This document shows, piece after piece, positions 54,611 to 63,186 of a DNA stretch of 64,000 bases; the stretch's first letter is position 1; every line of letters begins with the position of its first letter. The notes under the pieces are model-generated. The model saw only the letters and a list, made by a program, of their open reading frames with translations, searched no databases and was not told where the DNA came from. Made by a program: the position numbers and the translations under genes. Source of the DNA: CAVSJA01 sp963728145 (GTDB lineage: Bacteria > Bacteroidota > Bacteroidia > Chitinophagales > Chitinophagaceae); NCBI GenBank assembly GCA_963728145.1, contig CAVSJA010000006.1:310001-374000 (forward strand), read 5' to 3'.

Positions 54611-55345
54611 TCAAAGGTTGAACAAAACTCGTATGAACGATTTAGATTTTCCGCCATTAGGTTCCTCCTTTGACTCCTTTGATGAGGAATTTTTTAGGAA
54701 TGGCTGTAACAGTTTCCATTGCTTTATGCGGAGCAAACGTTCAAATACATTTTTCTTCTTCTCGAAGAATTCCTTCGTCTCCTCAGGTTCGTAGTGATCC
54801 TTCGGATCGTAGAGCATGCCAGTACACATGCAATTCTTTCTATCCTTACTCATCAGGATCTCATAGTTCACGCAGCTCTTGCAACCTGCCCAGAAAGCGT
54901 CATCCTGCGTAAGCTCCGAATAGGTGACTGGTTCATAGCCCAGCTCACTATTGATCTTCATCACGGCTAGACCTGTGGTCAGACCGAAGATCTTCGCATC
55001 CGGATATTTTTGGCGGCTCAGTCCAAATATTTTCTTCTTGATCGCCTTTGCTAATCCACCTTTGCGGAATTGAGGAGCGACGATCAATCCTGAATTGGCG
55101 ACATATTCCCCGTGGCTCCAGGTTTCAATATAACAGAAGCCGGCCCAGATACCATCCTGGTTAAAAGCAATCACGGCCTTACCTTCCCGCATTTTTTCCT
55201 GGATATATTCAGGAGAGCGCTTGGCAATACCCGTTCCTCTTGCTTGAGCAGAATCAGCCATTTCATCGCAAATAATCTGTGCGAAATCGAGATGGCTCTC
55301 GTTGGCTACCAGGATTTGAAATGTATGTTGTTGCTGTGTTTCCAT
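54611..55345 (-). CDS. GNAT N-acyltransferase, probable first arginine enzyme
   Basis: A 244-aa GNAT-fold protein. Acyl-CoA binding region: SGLIVAPQFRKGGLAKAIKKKIFGLSRQ; preceding core GKAVIAFNQDGIWAGFCYIETW. A four-Cys cluster (CKSCVNYE then NCMCTGM, CxxC and CxC) could hold a metal. The C-terminal ~60 residues are Lys/Ser-rich. First structural gene of the arginine operon, so it is the candidate for N-acylglutamate synthase (acetyl or succinyl), since argA or argJ is otherwise absent. That is inference from context. Confidence 0.8.
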   Translation of the reverse strand: METQQQHTFQILVANESHLDFAQIICDEMADSAQARGTGIAKRSPEYIQEKMREGKAVIAFNQDGIWAGFCYIETWSHGEYVANSGLIVAPQFRKGGLAKAIKKKIFGLSRQKYPDAKIFGLTTGLAVMKINSELGYEPVTYSELTQDDAFWAGCKSCVNYEILMSKDRKNCMCTGMLYDPKDHYEPEETKEFFEKKKNVFERLLRIKQWKLLQPFLKNSSSKESKEEPNGGKSKSFIRVLFNL

Positions 55346-55365
55346 TTTCGTTAAAATACTGAGTG

Positions 55366-55415
55366 AAAAATGTCATGAAATGAATCATGAATTAACACTA
55401 ATCCCACTTTGGGAT
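55366..55415 (-). promoter_or_regulatory. Hairpins ahead of the arginine operon
   Basis: On the minus strand ATCCCA-AAG-TGGGAT (55401-55415) is a perfect 6-bp stem. Further downstream TCATGA-TTCATT-TCATGA (55373-55390) is followed by CATTTTT (T run at 55366-55370), a weak but terminator-like hairpin. Both follow the small reading frame at 55455-55586, the usual order for attenuation. Stability is low; this is tentative. Confidence 0.4.
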
Positions 55416-55454
55416 GGCATAGATCACACAAGGAGATACTATGGTTTACTGGTA

Positions 55455-55586
55455 TCAACGTCGTACCCTTACGGGGACTGGGGAAACAAAAACTGTACGG
55501 AGTTGTACAGGAAAAACCCCACGCAGTATAGTCATCACGCCTTGCGCGACGACATCAGCGATTGTTATGGTGAGATTTTTTTGCAT
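55455..55586 (-). CDS. Candidate leader peptide of the arginine operon
   Basis: A 43-codon frame: ATG at 55584-55586, stop TGA at 55455-55457. It begins MQKNLTITIADVV and ends VPVRVRR-stop; six of the last ~22 codons encode Arg (LRG, LRT, VRVRR), and Val and Pro are also frequent. It is too short for the usual gene-length cut-off. It lies 109 bases ahead of the GNAT gene, same strand. Arg codons clustered at the end of a small leader are the expected arrangement for ribosome-stalling attenuation in response to arginine. No homologue is known to me and it could be chance. Confidence 0.45.
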   Translation of the reverse strand: MQKNLTITIADVVAQGVMTILRGVFPVQLRTVFVSPVPVRVRR

Positions 55587-55714
55587 TTCACAACTTGGAT
55601 ATGTTGTTACTAAAAAAGTTTAACTGCACAAAAGAAAACATTTTTTCGAATAATAGACGATTTTTTATGTAAAAATTTGAGAATTAAAGAGAAAATTAAG
55701 TTAACGGGTGTTAG

Positions 55715-55851
55715 GAGTTTGGCGTTTGGCGTCTGGCGTTTGGAGTTTGGTGTTGATCGTCGTGGTTGAAACTTACCTCACAGAGTGTAAATGCTAAATC
55801 GGGGAATTCGCACTTAAAGAACGCCAAACACCAAACGCCAAACGCCAAACT
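55715..55851. repeat. Inverted word-repeat array (TTTGGCG / CGCCAAA)
   Basis: Left part (55715-55754): TTTGGCGTTTGGCGTCTGGC words. Right part (55820-55851): ACGCCAAACACCAAACGCCA words, complementary to the left. The right part touches the alpha/beta hydrolase stop codon. It is downstream of the pcrB-hydrolase unit and upstream of the arginine operon. The 504-base gap 55346-55849 also holds the leader frame and hairpins. Confidence 0.75.
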
Positions 55852-56725
55852 ATTGAGAACCTCCGCCAGGTAGTTCGCGGACTTCATTGAGAGCTTTTCC
55901 AAGAATAGATTTGACTATCTCTTCATTGTTCCAACGTATCATATGACCGGCTTCGGGGATGAAGATGAATTCAGCATTCTTGCCCTGAATATGTTTGCGG
56001 GCGAAATCGAGATTAGCCGGATCGACGATATTATCCGCTCCGCCCTGGATGGCAGTAACTTGAAGATCTAATTTTTCCCAGTCGGGAAGCATTTTATTCA
56101 ATTCCTTGATATGCGTATATTTTTCATCCGTGGCACTGTTGATAAATCCGGGAAGAAACCATCTTATCATCCCGCTGCTTACATATCGATTAAACCACCA
56201 GAATTTTTCTTTCTCAGGATCCATTGCCGCAGCGAGTAATATGAGATGATGAAAGCGGTCGGGATGATTCACTACAACTTTTGCAGCGATGGGCCCGCCG
56301 TAGGAAGATCCCATAATTACGCCTGTCTTGAATGAGCGATTCAATCGCATTGCTTCATAGATCGCCACTGCCTGGATATCTATAGAAGTAACAGCGGTTC
56401 TCTTGTTCTTGAATTTAGATTTATTGTAACCCGGCCTGTCGACAGCGATAATGTGAAATTGTTTTTGAAGAATTGAATCTTCAAGAAAGTTCCTGCTTCC
56501 GTACCAGGCACCCGGTGCGCCATGAATGATCAATAAAGGAGGAAGCGTATCAACTCCGCTTGTTGCGCAAAATAATTCTACGGAATCATTCTTTATCGTG
56601 AAGTAAGTGGGCTTGTCTTTTTTGTCCTTGTAATATTCTTTCAATTCTTTATCTGTCATCACGAAGCGGCTGAAGCAACCTGATAGCAAGAATGATAGCA
56701 GGATTAGTAGAAGGAGCGCACGCAT
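55850..56725 (-). CDS. Alpha/beta hydrolase lipoprotein
   Basis: A 291-aa protein with lipobox LLSGCFSR (Cys17). Alpha/beta hydrolase features: oxyanion region LLIIHGAPGAWYGSR, DRPGYNKS, nucleophile elbow in VIMGSSYGGPIAA (Gly-x-Ser-x-Gly), Asp region in GGADNIVDP, and His in EAGHMIRW. Likely acts in the envelope on an ester or amide; the substrate is unknown. Its ATG overlaps the pcrB stop codon by 1 base (TAATG), so the two are coupled. Confidence 0.87.
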   Translation of the reverse strand: MRALLLLILLSFLLSGCFSRFVMTDKELKEYYKDKKDKPTYFTIKNDSVELFCATSGVDTLPPLLIIHGAPGAWYGSRNFLEDSILQKQFHIIAVDRPGYNKSKFKNKRTAVTSIDIQAVAIYEAMRLNRSFKTGVIMGSSYGGPIAAKVVVNHPDRFHHLILLAAAMDPEKEKFWWFNRYVSSGMIRWFLPGFINSATDEKYTHIKELNKMLPDWEKLDLQVTAIQGGADNIVDPANLDFARKHIQGKNAEFIFIPEAGHMIRWNNEEIVKSILGKALNEVRELPGGGSQ

Positions 56726-57486
56726 CAGTTATTAAGTTTGATCGGGACAGAGTGAATGGCCGCGCTCATTTCTTTTATTAGCGAAGGATCTTTTTCTATT
56801 GCATTTCCGATGACGATCATGTCTGCTCCGGCCTTACAATTCAAATAGGCTTTTTCTGGTTCTGCAATTCCACCTCCTACAACAAGTGGCGCTTCGATGA
56901 TCTCGGCAACCTTTTCAATCATACTTTCCGGGATAGGTCTTCTTGCACCACTACCAGCATCCATATAGATCAATTTCATTCCGAGCATTTCGCCGGCCAT
57001 CGCGGTGCATAATGCGATTTCATTCTTATCTGATGGAATGGGGGAAGCATTGCTGATATAAGAGACAGTTGTGGGGGCACCGCCATCGATCACCATATAG
57101 CCGGTGGAGATTATCTCCAATCCGCTTTGCCTGACAAATGGTGCTGATATAACATGCTGGCCAATGAGCAGGTCGGCATTTCTCCCGGAGATCAACGAAA
57201 GGTAAAGTAGGGCATCCGCATACTTGCTAATCTGAGAAGGACTGCCGGGGAAGAGAATTACAGGGAGATTGCAATGCTTTTTGATCTGTTGCACCACTTC
57301 ATCCAGCCGGTTACTGATCACGAGGCTACCCCCGACCAGCAGGTAGTCCACCTTAGCCTCCATAATCGGGGGCATTAATTCATCGATCGCCCGGGCGTCC
57401 ACCTTGTCGGGATCGATAAGTACGGCAAATGATTTTTCTCCCTTCGCCTTTTTTTCGGTCAATGATTGGTAGATACGATTCCTCAT
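56725..57486 (-). CDS. pcrB: Geranylgeranylglyceryl/heptaprenylglyceryl phosphate synthase
   Basis: A 253-aa TIM-barrel prenyltransferase. Family motifs: AVLIDPDKVD, YLLVGGSLVISNRLDEVV, LPVILFPGSPSQIS, ALLYLSLISGRNADLLIGQHV, and LVVGGGIAEPEKAYLNCKAGADMIVIGNAIEKD. It joins sn-glycerol-1-phosphate and a long prenyl diphosphate. Known in Archaea, Bacillota and Bacteroidota (where the product is of uncertain use). Links to the isoprenoid supply from dxs in this window. Confidence 0.9.
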   Translation of the reverse strand: MRNRIYQSLTEKKAKGEKSFAVLIDPDKVDARAIDELMPPIMEAKVDYLLVGGSLVISNRLDEVVQQIKKHCNLPVILFPGSPSQISKYADALLYLSLISGRNADLLIGQHVISAPFVRQSGLEIISTGYMVIDGGAPTTVSYISNASPIPSDKNEIALCTAMAGEMLGMKLIYMDAGSGARRPIPESMIEKVAEIIEAPLVVGGGIAEPEKAYLNCKAGADMIVIGNAIEKDPSLIKEMSAAIHSVPIKLNN

Positions 57487-57544
57487 GCCCTGGCTGTTAG
57501 GTTATCTGCAAAAATGCAAAAAGTTTTTGACTTGCTGTCAATTA

Positions 57545-57875
57545 GTGTGTTAGCGATTGGTTGACGGGTTGACTGGTTGATTAGTTGATTGGTTAATTGG
57601 GGAAAAGGTGAGTCACTCTTGTTCAGAGGCTTCTAAACAAGGGTGACTCACCTTTCTTGCCGGCGGTGTGGATAACCTTGCCGACTGCCGTGCCCACACT
57701 TGGCAGGAATCGCTTCATTGAAGTTTAACAAACAAGTGATAGTCCCTTATGAGAAATTTATTAAATTGATTTTCCTCCCAATTTCATCATTTAATCGACG
57801 TCCCAAACAAACCAGCACGATACTAATCCACTTCCTTGTCAACCCTATCAGCCTCATCAACCTCATCAACCTCTA
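57545..57875. repeat. Long hairpin between outer GTTGA word arrays
   Basis: Left words (57545-57590: GGTTGACGGGTTGACTGGTT) and complementary right words (57839-57875: TCAACCTCATCAACCTC) enclose a 20-bp near-perfect hairpin: AAAGGTGAGTCACTCTTGTT (57604-57623) and AACAAGGGTGACTCACCTTT (57636-57655), with one T/G wobble and a 12-base loop. This lies in a divergent intergenic region of 684 bases (57487-58170), so it is not a terminator for the flanking genes. The remainder (57876-58170) shows no gene that I accept and no recognisable NrdR box or B12 riboswitch. Confidence 0.75.
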
Positions 57876-58170
57876 AGAATTTCGCATATGCGTAACAGAA
57901 ATGAACTATAAAACCGAATTACATAGGTGAAAACGAAAGCTTGATAGGAATTAATTTTTTTTATCGACTTACCAAAAAAAAATTTTGCAACCCAAGTGTT
58001 TTTTCTGTGCAAAAGTTGAGAAAGTCAGTCCCCGTCTACGTTACCAATTTTTGCATTAGTTTTTCCACAGGCATGTGCATATTTCAGGGGTGGCAATATG
58101 AGTCTGAGAAGATATTTTCGTTTTCCCCTATTGATAATAATTTCTTAACAACCAAACTGACCCAGGTTAT

Positions 58171-59583
58171 ATGTCTAATACAATACCGACTATGAAAGGC
58201 TTGCAATTCAGCCGCCGTTATACCCGCGAAGGCCTAAGCGTCTTCGACCAGTTCGAATACGATTACCGAACATCCGTGATCCGGAATCCGACCGGGGAAG
58301 TGGTATTTGAAATGAATAATGTTGAAGTTCCCAAACAATGGAGCCAGATCGCAACGGATATCATCGCGCAGAAATATTTCCGAAAAGCCGGTGTTCCTCA
58401 GCCCGATGGTTCATTGGGAAGGGAAACTTCTGCTAAACAGGTTGCTCATCGAATGGCCAATTGCTGGAGGGTATGGGGAGAGCAGGCTGGCTATTTTGCT
58501 AGTGCAGAAGATGCCCAGATCTTTTATGAAGAGCTGGTCTATTGTATCCTCAATCAGGCTTGCGCTCCGAATAGCCCCCAGTGGTTTAATACCGGGCTGT
58601 ATGAAAGCTATGGTATCAAGGGAAAACCCCAGGGCCATTATTATGTTGATGCTGCTGATGGCCAGTTGAAAAAATCAACCTCAGCTTATGAACGGCCGCA
58701 GCCACATGCTTGTTTTATTTTAGTCGTGAGTGATGACCTGGTGAACGATGGCGGTATCATGGACCTCTGGGTTCGTGAAGCAAGGATTTTTAAATATGGA
58801 TCAGGCGTTGGAACCAATTTCTCCAATATACGTGGTGAAGGTGAAAAATTAAGTGGTGGCGGTACATCATCTGGATTGATGAGCTTTCTGAAGATCGGTG
58901 ATCGCGCTGCCGGCGCTATCAAAAGTGGTGGTACAACCCGTCGCGCGGCAAAAATGGTTTGTCTCGACCTGGATCATCCTGAGATCCTGGATTTCATTAA
59001 TTGGAAAATGGAGGAAGAGAAAAAAGTAGGGGCTCTCATCGCTGCCGGTTATCCAAGCGATTACGAAGGTGAGGCTTACAGAACGGTTAGCGGACAAAAC
59101 AGTAATAACTCTGTTCGTATTCCAAACGAATTTTTTGATAAACTTGGTAAAAACGAAGATTGGGAACTGAAAGCAAGAATGGATGGTCGGGTAATGAAAA
59201 GAGTTCCTTCAAGAGAAGTTTGGAACCAGATCGCATATGCAGCTTGGCGTTGTGCCGATCCTGGAACGCAATATGATACTACTATTAATGAATGGCATAC
59301 CTGCCCCAAAGGTGGTCGTATCAACGCTTCCAACCCTTGCAGCGAATACATGTTCCTCGATAATACTGCATGTAATCTTGCTTCAGTAAATCTTCGCAAG
59401 TTCTATGATGAATCAACGAATATCTTTGATGTAGAAGGTTTTGAATATACCTGTCCGCTTATGGACCGTTGTTCTCGAGATTTCCGTATTGATGGCACAG
59501 TTCCCGTCAAAAGAAGTAGCACAACTTTCCTACGATTACAGAACACTTGGGATTGGGATATGCGAATCTCGGCTCCATGCTGA
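58171..59583 (+). CDS. nrdJ: nrdJ fragment, N-terminal and catalytic part
   Basis: 470 codons as read; the first ~430 are true. They include the family start LQFSRRYTREGLSVFDQFEY, NSPQWFNTGLYE, PQPHACFILVVSDD, YGSGVGTNFSNIRG, GGTTRRAAKMVCLDLDHPEI and the active-site Cys loop NPCSEYMFLDNTACNLASVNL. After 59455 the translation is out of frame and stops. Two further pieces (59547-59753 and 59734-60111) carry LGLGYANLGSM and APTGTIGLVMDCDTTGVEPDFALVKFKKL. Confidence 0.8.
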   Translation: MSNTIPTMKGLQFSRRYTREGLSVFDQFEYDYRTSVIRNPTGEVVFEMNNVEVPKQWSQIATDIIAQKYFRKAGVPQPDGSLGRETSAKQVAHRMANCWRVWGEQAGYFASAEDAQIFYEELVYCILNQACAPNSPQWFNTGLYESYGIKGKPQGHYYVDAADGQLKKSTSAYERPQPHACFILVVSDDLVNDGGIMDLWVREARIFKYGSGVGTNFSNIRGEGEKLSGGGTSSGLMSFLKIGDRAAGAIKSGGTTRRAAKMVCLDLDHPEILDFINWKMEEEKKVGALIAAGYPSDYEGEAYRTVSGQNSNNSVRIPNEFFDKLGKNEDWELKARMDGRVMKRVPSREVWNQIAYAAWRCADPGTQYDTTINEWHTCPKGGRINASNPCSEYMFLDNTACNLASVNLRKFYDESTNIFDVEGFEYTCPLMDRCSRDFRIDGTVPVKRSSTTFLRLQNTWDWDMRISAPC

Positions 59584-60079
59584 TGGTGATGGGTATTGCA
59601 TACGATAGTGAAGAGGCTCGTGGTATTGCTGGAGCAATTACAGCGATCATGACGGGTATCTCTTATAAAACTTCAGCGGAAATCGCTTCCATCATCGGAC
59701 CGTTCCCACGCTATCGAAGAAAACAGGGAAGATATGTTACGTGTAATGCGTAATCACCGGCTGGCTGCTTATGATGCTGATGAATATGAAAGCCTGCATG
59801 TAAAACCACAAGGTATCAAAGCGAAGTATTGCCCTGATTATTTGTTAAAAGCTGCTACCAAAGCATGGGATGATGCTGTACAGCTTGGTGAAAAATATGG
59901 TTATCGTAATGCTCAAACAACAGTGATCGCACCAACAGGAACAATTGGCCTGGTGATGGATTGCGACACAACCGGTGTTGAACCGGATTTTGCTCTGGTT
60001 AAATTCAAAAAATTAAGTGGTGGCGGTTATTTCAAGATCATCAATCAATCCGTTCCTACTGCGTTGAAGAATCTGGGTT

Positions 60080-61552
60080 ATGGAGTTAAAGAAATGGAAT
60101 GCGATAGTTAAGTATGCCGTGGGTTCCGGAACATTTGCCGGAGCTCCATATATCAATCACCAAACCCTGAGCGAAAAAGGATTTATTGCAGAAGAAATCA
60201 AAAAACTCGATGCCGCCGTTGGTTCTGCCTTTGAGATCGGATTTGTGTTTAATGTCTATACCCTTGGTGAAGAATGTTTGCAGCGTCTTGGCTTTAAGCC
60301 GGAGCAATACTTCAATTTCGAATGGAACCTGCTCGAAGCGCTTGGATTCAGTGACGACGAAATTGAAGAGGCAAATGATTATGTATGCGGAACAATGACC
60401 ATTGAAGGTGCTCCTTACCTTAAAGATGAACACCTGCCCGTTTTTGACTGTGCCAACAAATGCGGTAAGAAAGGAGAGCGTTATATCCATGCGCATGGCC
60501 ATATCCGTATGATGGCTGCTGCGCAACCCTTTATCAGTGGTGCAATCTCCAAAACAATCAATCTTCCAAATGAAGCAACTGTTGAAGAGATCGCCGATTC
60601 TTATATGCTGAGCTGGCAATTGGGATTAAAAGCCTGTGCGCTTTATCGCGATGGTTCGAAATTGTCTCAGCCGCTCAGTAACAAAAGTGAGAAGAAGAAA
60701 AAGACAGAGGAGCCTCAAAAAGCAGAAGAGGTAGCAACTGCTCCTGCCATGGAGAATAGTTCCAATATTGTTGATCTGGGTAAACTAACAATTGAAGAGT
60801 TATTGGATGAAGTGCAGAAGAGAGTGCAGGCATCCCAGGACACAAAATTGAAACGTGAGCTGGCGAGGATCGTTGAAAGAAGAACATTGCCTGCGAAGCG
60901 TCGTGGCTTTACTCAGAAAGCAAAGATCAATGGACAGGCAATCTTCCTTCGTACCGGTGAATATACTGACGGAACAGTTGGTGAGATCTTCATCGATATG
61001 GCAAAGGAAGGTGCTACCATGCGTAGCATGTTGAATTGTTTTGCTATTTCTATTTCAATCGGTCTCCAGTATGGAGTACCGTTAGAGGAGTTCGTTGAGA
61101 AATTTGTATTCACACGATTCGAACCCGCCGGAATGGTTGATCATCCGAATATCAAGAGCACTACTTCAATTGTTGATTTCATCTTCCGTGCCCTGGCATA
61201 TGAATACCTTGGTCGAACAGACCTGGTGCATGTGCTCGACAAGCCCGAAGTGATGAATACGGGTACTGATGATTGGGATGATATACCAACGACACTGGAG
61301 TACGAAAAAAAAACTCCGGAGTTAAGCGATGTAAGAATTGTTCCTTCTAAACCGGTAAGGCAACCGGAACCGGAATCCGTTAGACAAGTGAAAGCAACTG
61401 TGAAAGCCGACAATGGACTGGATGCAGTGAATGCTGCCGCGAAGAGTATGCAAAGTGATGCACCTGCATGTAATGTTTGCGGCCATATCACCATTCGCAG
61501 CGGCACCTGTTACAAATGCCTGAATTGCGGGAATAGTATGGGATGTAGTTAA
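60080..61552 (+). CDS. nrdJ: nrdJ fragment, C-terminal part with zinc ribbon
   Basis: 490 codons, in frame from ~60098. It contains GTFAGAPYINHQTLSEKGF, YVCGTMTIEGAPYL, HIRMMAAAQPFISGAISKTIN, LKACALYRDGSKLSQPL, a Lys/Glu-rich linker, then the late domain (TLPAKRRGFTQKAKINGQ, VEKFVFTRFEPAGMVDHPNIKS) and the C-terminal CNVCGH/CYKCLNCG zinc ribbon. This matches the long C-terminal extension of bacterial NrdJ. Confidence 0.8.
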   Translation: MELKKWNAIVKYAVGSGTFAGAPYINHQTLSEKGFIAEEIKKLDAAVGSAFEIGFVFNVYTLGEECLQRLGFKPEQYFNFEWNLLEALGFSDDEIEEANDYVCGTMTIEGAPYLKDEHLPVFDCANKCGKKGERYIHAHGHIRMMAAAQPFISGAISKTINLPNEATVEEIADSYMLSWQLGLKACALYRDGSKLSQPLSNKSEKKKKTEEPQKAEEVATAPAMENSSNIVDLGKLTIEELLDEVQKRVQASQDTKLKRELARIVERRTLPAKRRGFTQKAKINGQAIFLRTGEYTDGTVGEIFIDMAKEGATMRSMLNCFAISISIGLQYGVPLEEFVEKFVFTRFEPAGMVDHPNIKSTTSIVDFIFRALAYEYLGRTDLVHVLDKPEVMNTGTDDWDDIPTTLEYEKKTPELSDVRIVPSKPVRQPEPESVRQVKATVKADNGLDAVNAAAKSMQSDAPACNVCGHITIRSGTCYKCLNCGNSMGCS

Positions 61553-61681
61553 GTTCCTGCAATCAATGCTCTCGTTTCCGAGAGATATTTCCACCTTGCT
61601 CCTACGCTGAAGCTTCGGCGCATGCGTAAGCTTAGGTTAGGGTGGTTTTAATAAGCTTGGACGGTTATATTTATAAACTTC

Positions 61682-61713
61682 AATCCGCTCATTTCTATGG
61701 GCGGATTTTTTTT
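61682..61713 (+). terminator. Intrinsic terminator after nrdJ
   Basis: AATCCGC (61682-61688) and GCGGATT (61701-61707) form a perfect stem, extended by CAT/ATG inside, followed by eight T. A clear rho-independent terminator on the plus strand. Confidence 0.85.
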
Positions 61714-61715
61714 GC

Positions 61716-61748
61716 CCCCGCCTCCCGCTTGTAGCGGGACCGGCGGGG
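61716..61748. repeat. GC-rich stem-loop
   Basis: Outer CCCCGCC / GGCGGGG and inner TCCCGC / GCGGGA arms form a strong hairpin with a 5-base loop (TTGTA) and a 2-base bulge. It lies between the terminator and the SGNH gene start and is of the same class as the other short GC palindromes. Confidence 0.7.
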
Positions 61749-61798
61749 TTTGCCACCGCACCATTTTTGCCTTATCTTGTTCCAAACTCCGCCCTTGC

Positions 61799-62947
61799 AT
61801 GGATTCGAAATTCCTGATGTTGCTTGCTGCTAATCTTATCCTTTTTTTGTTGATCCGGTTTACCAGGAAACGGAAAAAACTGAGTGGTTTTATAACATTT
61901 GTTTTTTCAATTCTCATAACGCTTACTGTTATTGAAACCGGATATCGTTTCTTCTTCAAGAAAAAAGGCCTGACTGAAACTGGCAATTATGGAGGCAGTC
62001 TCAATACACCGGTTGGTTTAACTGGCTTCACTATAAAGAATATTAAAGATCTCCATGCTGTTCGAACTGATAAGGAAGGCAAAGTTTTGTATGATGTGAT
62101 CTATACTGTTGCACCCGATACGGGATTTAATACGCTTCCTATCAATCATCGAATGGGCTACCGGATCAATGATCCCATGAGAGACTCGGTTGAGATCATA
62201 TTTCTCGGTTGTAGCTTCACGTTTGCAACTGGCGTAAGCGATACGGCAACGATGGCCTATCGATTGGGAAAGGAATTACAATACAATACACTCAACTATG
62301 GCAGCCCGGGCTGGGGTATCCATCAAGCTTACCAGGTTTTCACTCATAAATACCAGAATATACCTGATCATAAGAAACGAATTTTCGTTTATACGTTCAT
62401 ACCAGACCATTTACTTCGTGCAAAATGCATTTACACCTGGTGTCTGAACGACCCCTATTTTGAAGTAGCAAATGATTCATTGCAATTCAAAGGCACGGCA
62501 TATAAAAATGCCGGTCCCGCAAAATCGCAGGTAATAGTCAGACTACTTAGTCTAAACCGCAGCCTATCGTTTGTTTCAGATATTGGAAACAATATTATTC
62601 AGCAAAAAGGTGCAACCAATGTAAAGGACGAAGATTATAAAAGAGGTGAGCTTATGTTGAGCACAATGGTGGAGACAGCTAGTGAACGAGGTGATAAGGT
62701 CATAATACTTCATTGGGATGACTATATCGGAATGAAGAATCCAAATGGCGGCTATTTTATTGATCCGGCCCGGGTGGTCCCAATAATGGAAAAATTGAAA
62801 GAGAAGGGGGCTACAATTGTACCTGTTTCCGGGTTTTTTGACTTCTCTTCAAAGGATAATTTAATCCCCCAGGATAACCATCCCAGCGGGCATGGAAATG
62901 CATTGGTGGCCTCGAAACTGGCGGAAATAATTCGCGGATATCCCTAA
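61799..62947 (+). CDS. Membrane-anchored SGNH/GDSL-hydrolase-like protein
   Basis: A 382-aa protein from the ATG at 61799 (MDSKFLMLLAANLILFLL). An upstream ATG at 61697 would read through the terminator and GC hairpin, giving a Pro/Cys-rich start, so it is rejected. Two membrane helices (~6-18, 30-47), then an SGNH-like catalytic region: block I IIFLGCSFTFATG (Ser), NYGSPGWGIHQ (Gly/Asn region) and the C-terminal DNHPSGHGN (Asp/His). Function: esterase or acyl transfer to envelope polymer (inference). Confidence 0.75.
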   Translation: MDSKFLMLLAANLILFLLIRFTRKRKKLSGFITFVFSILITLTVIETGYRFFFKKKGLTETGNYGGSLNTPVGLTGFTIKNIKDLHAVRTDKEGKVLYDVIYTVAPDTGFNTLPINHRMGYRINDPMRDSVEIIFLGCSFTFATGVSDTATMAYRLGKELQYNTLNYGSPGWGIHQAYQVFTHKYQNIPDHKKRIFVYTFIPDHLLRAKCIYTWCLNDPYFEVANDSLQFKGTAYKNAGPAKSQVIVRLLSLNRSLSFVSDIGNNIIQQKGATNVKDEDYKRGELMLSTMVETASERGDKVIILHWDDYIGMKNPNGGYFIDPARVVPIMEKLKEKGATIVPVSGFFDFSSKDNLIPQDNHPSGHGNALVASKLAEIIRGYP

Positions 62948-63186
62948 CAGTCATTAGCTAAGTGTAAGGTCCTTTTGGTTTTGAACATATGCCTCTCCGT
63001 TAGTCCTCAAGGAGTTAGGTCCAGAATTCAAATGAATGTCCCAACTTCATCGTTTTGTCCACTACACGTTGATTATCAATAGTTAACAAAGTCCCAAAAA
63101 TAGGCTTTACCATACTTGCACAGCAATTTTAAACCGCTATTTTCGTTTTTCATCAGCTGGACTTATTTCATCAAAACCGTCGCATT

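Larger units (their letters stand above)
58171..61552 (+). pseudogene. nrdJ: Vitamin B12-dependent ribonucleotide reductase with four frameshifts
   Basis: The region encodes a class II ribonucleotide reductase of ~1125 aa if four single bases are removed: C at 59455/59456, A at 59552, C at 59715 and G at 60097. Each insertion shifts the frame +1 and after each the family sequence continues (RLWTVVLEISVLMAQFPS, LGLGYANLGSMLM, EENREDMLRVMRNH, NAIVKYAVGSG). It reduces ribonucleotides using adenosylcobalamin without oxygen requirement. The protein ends in a zinc ribbon (CNVCGH, CYKCLNCG). Because it is essential in many relatives and the surrounding residues remain conserved, sequencing error is likely; otherwise it is a recent pseudogene. 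A terminator follows at 61682. Confidence 0.85.

Noticed and set aside
55380..55623. Plus-strand frames of 60-77 codons opposite the leader
   Set aside because: They run opposite the proposed leader and show no signal, domain or conserved motif.
57876..58170. NrdR box or cobalamin riboswitch ahead of nrdJ
   Set aside because: Neither the NrdR palindrome nor a B12 box was seen on reading the region; their absence was not tested by a covariance search.
57941..58195. 84-codon frame ahead of nrdJ
   Set aside because: AT-rich composition and no recognisable domain; it overlaps the nrdJ start in another frame and is probably chance.
59455..60097. Programmed +1 frameshifting in nrdJ
   Set aside because: Four independent sites without shared slippery sequence or stop-codon context make programming improbable.
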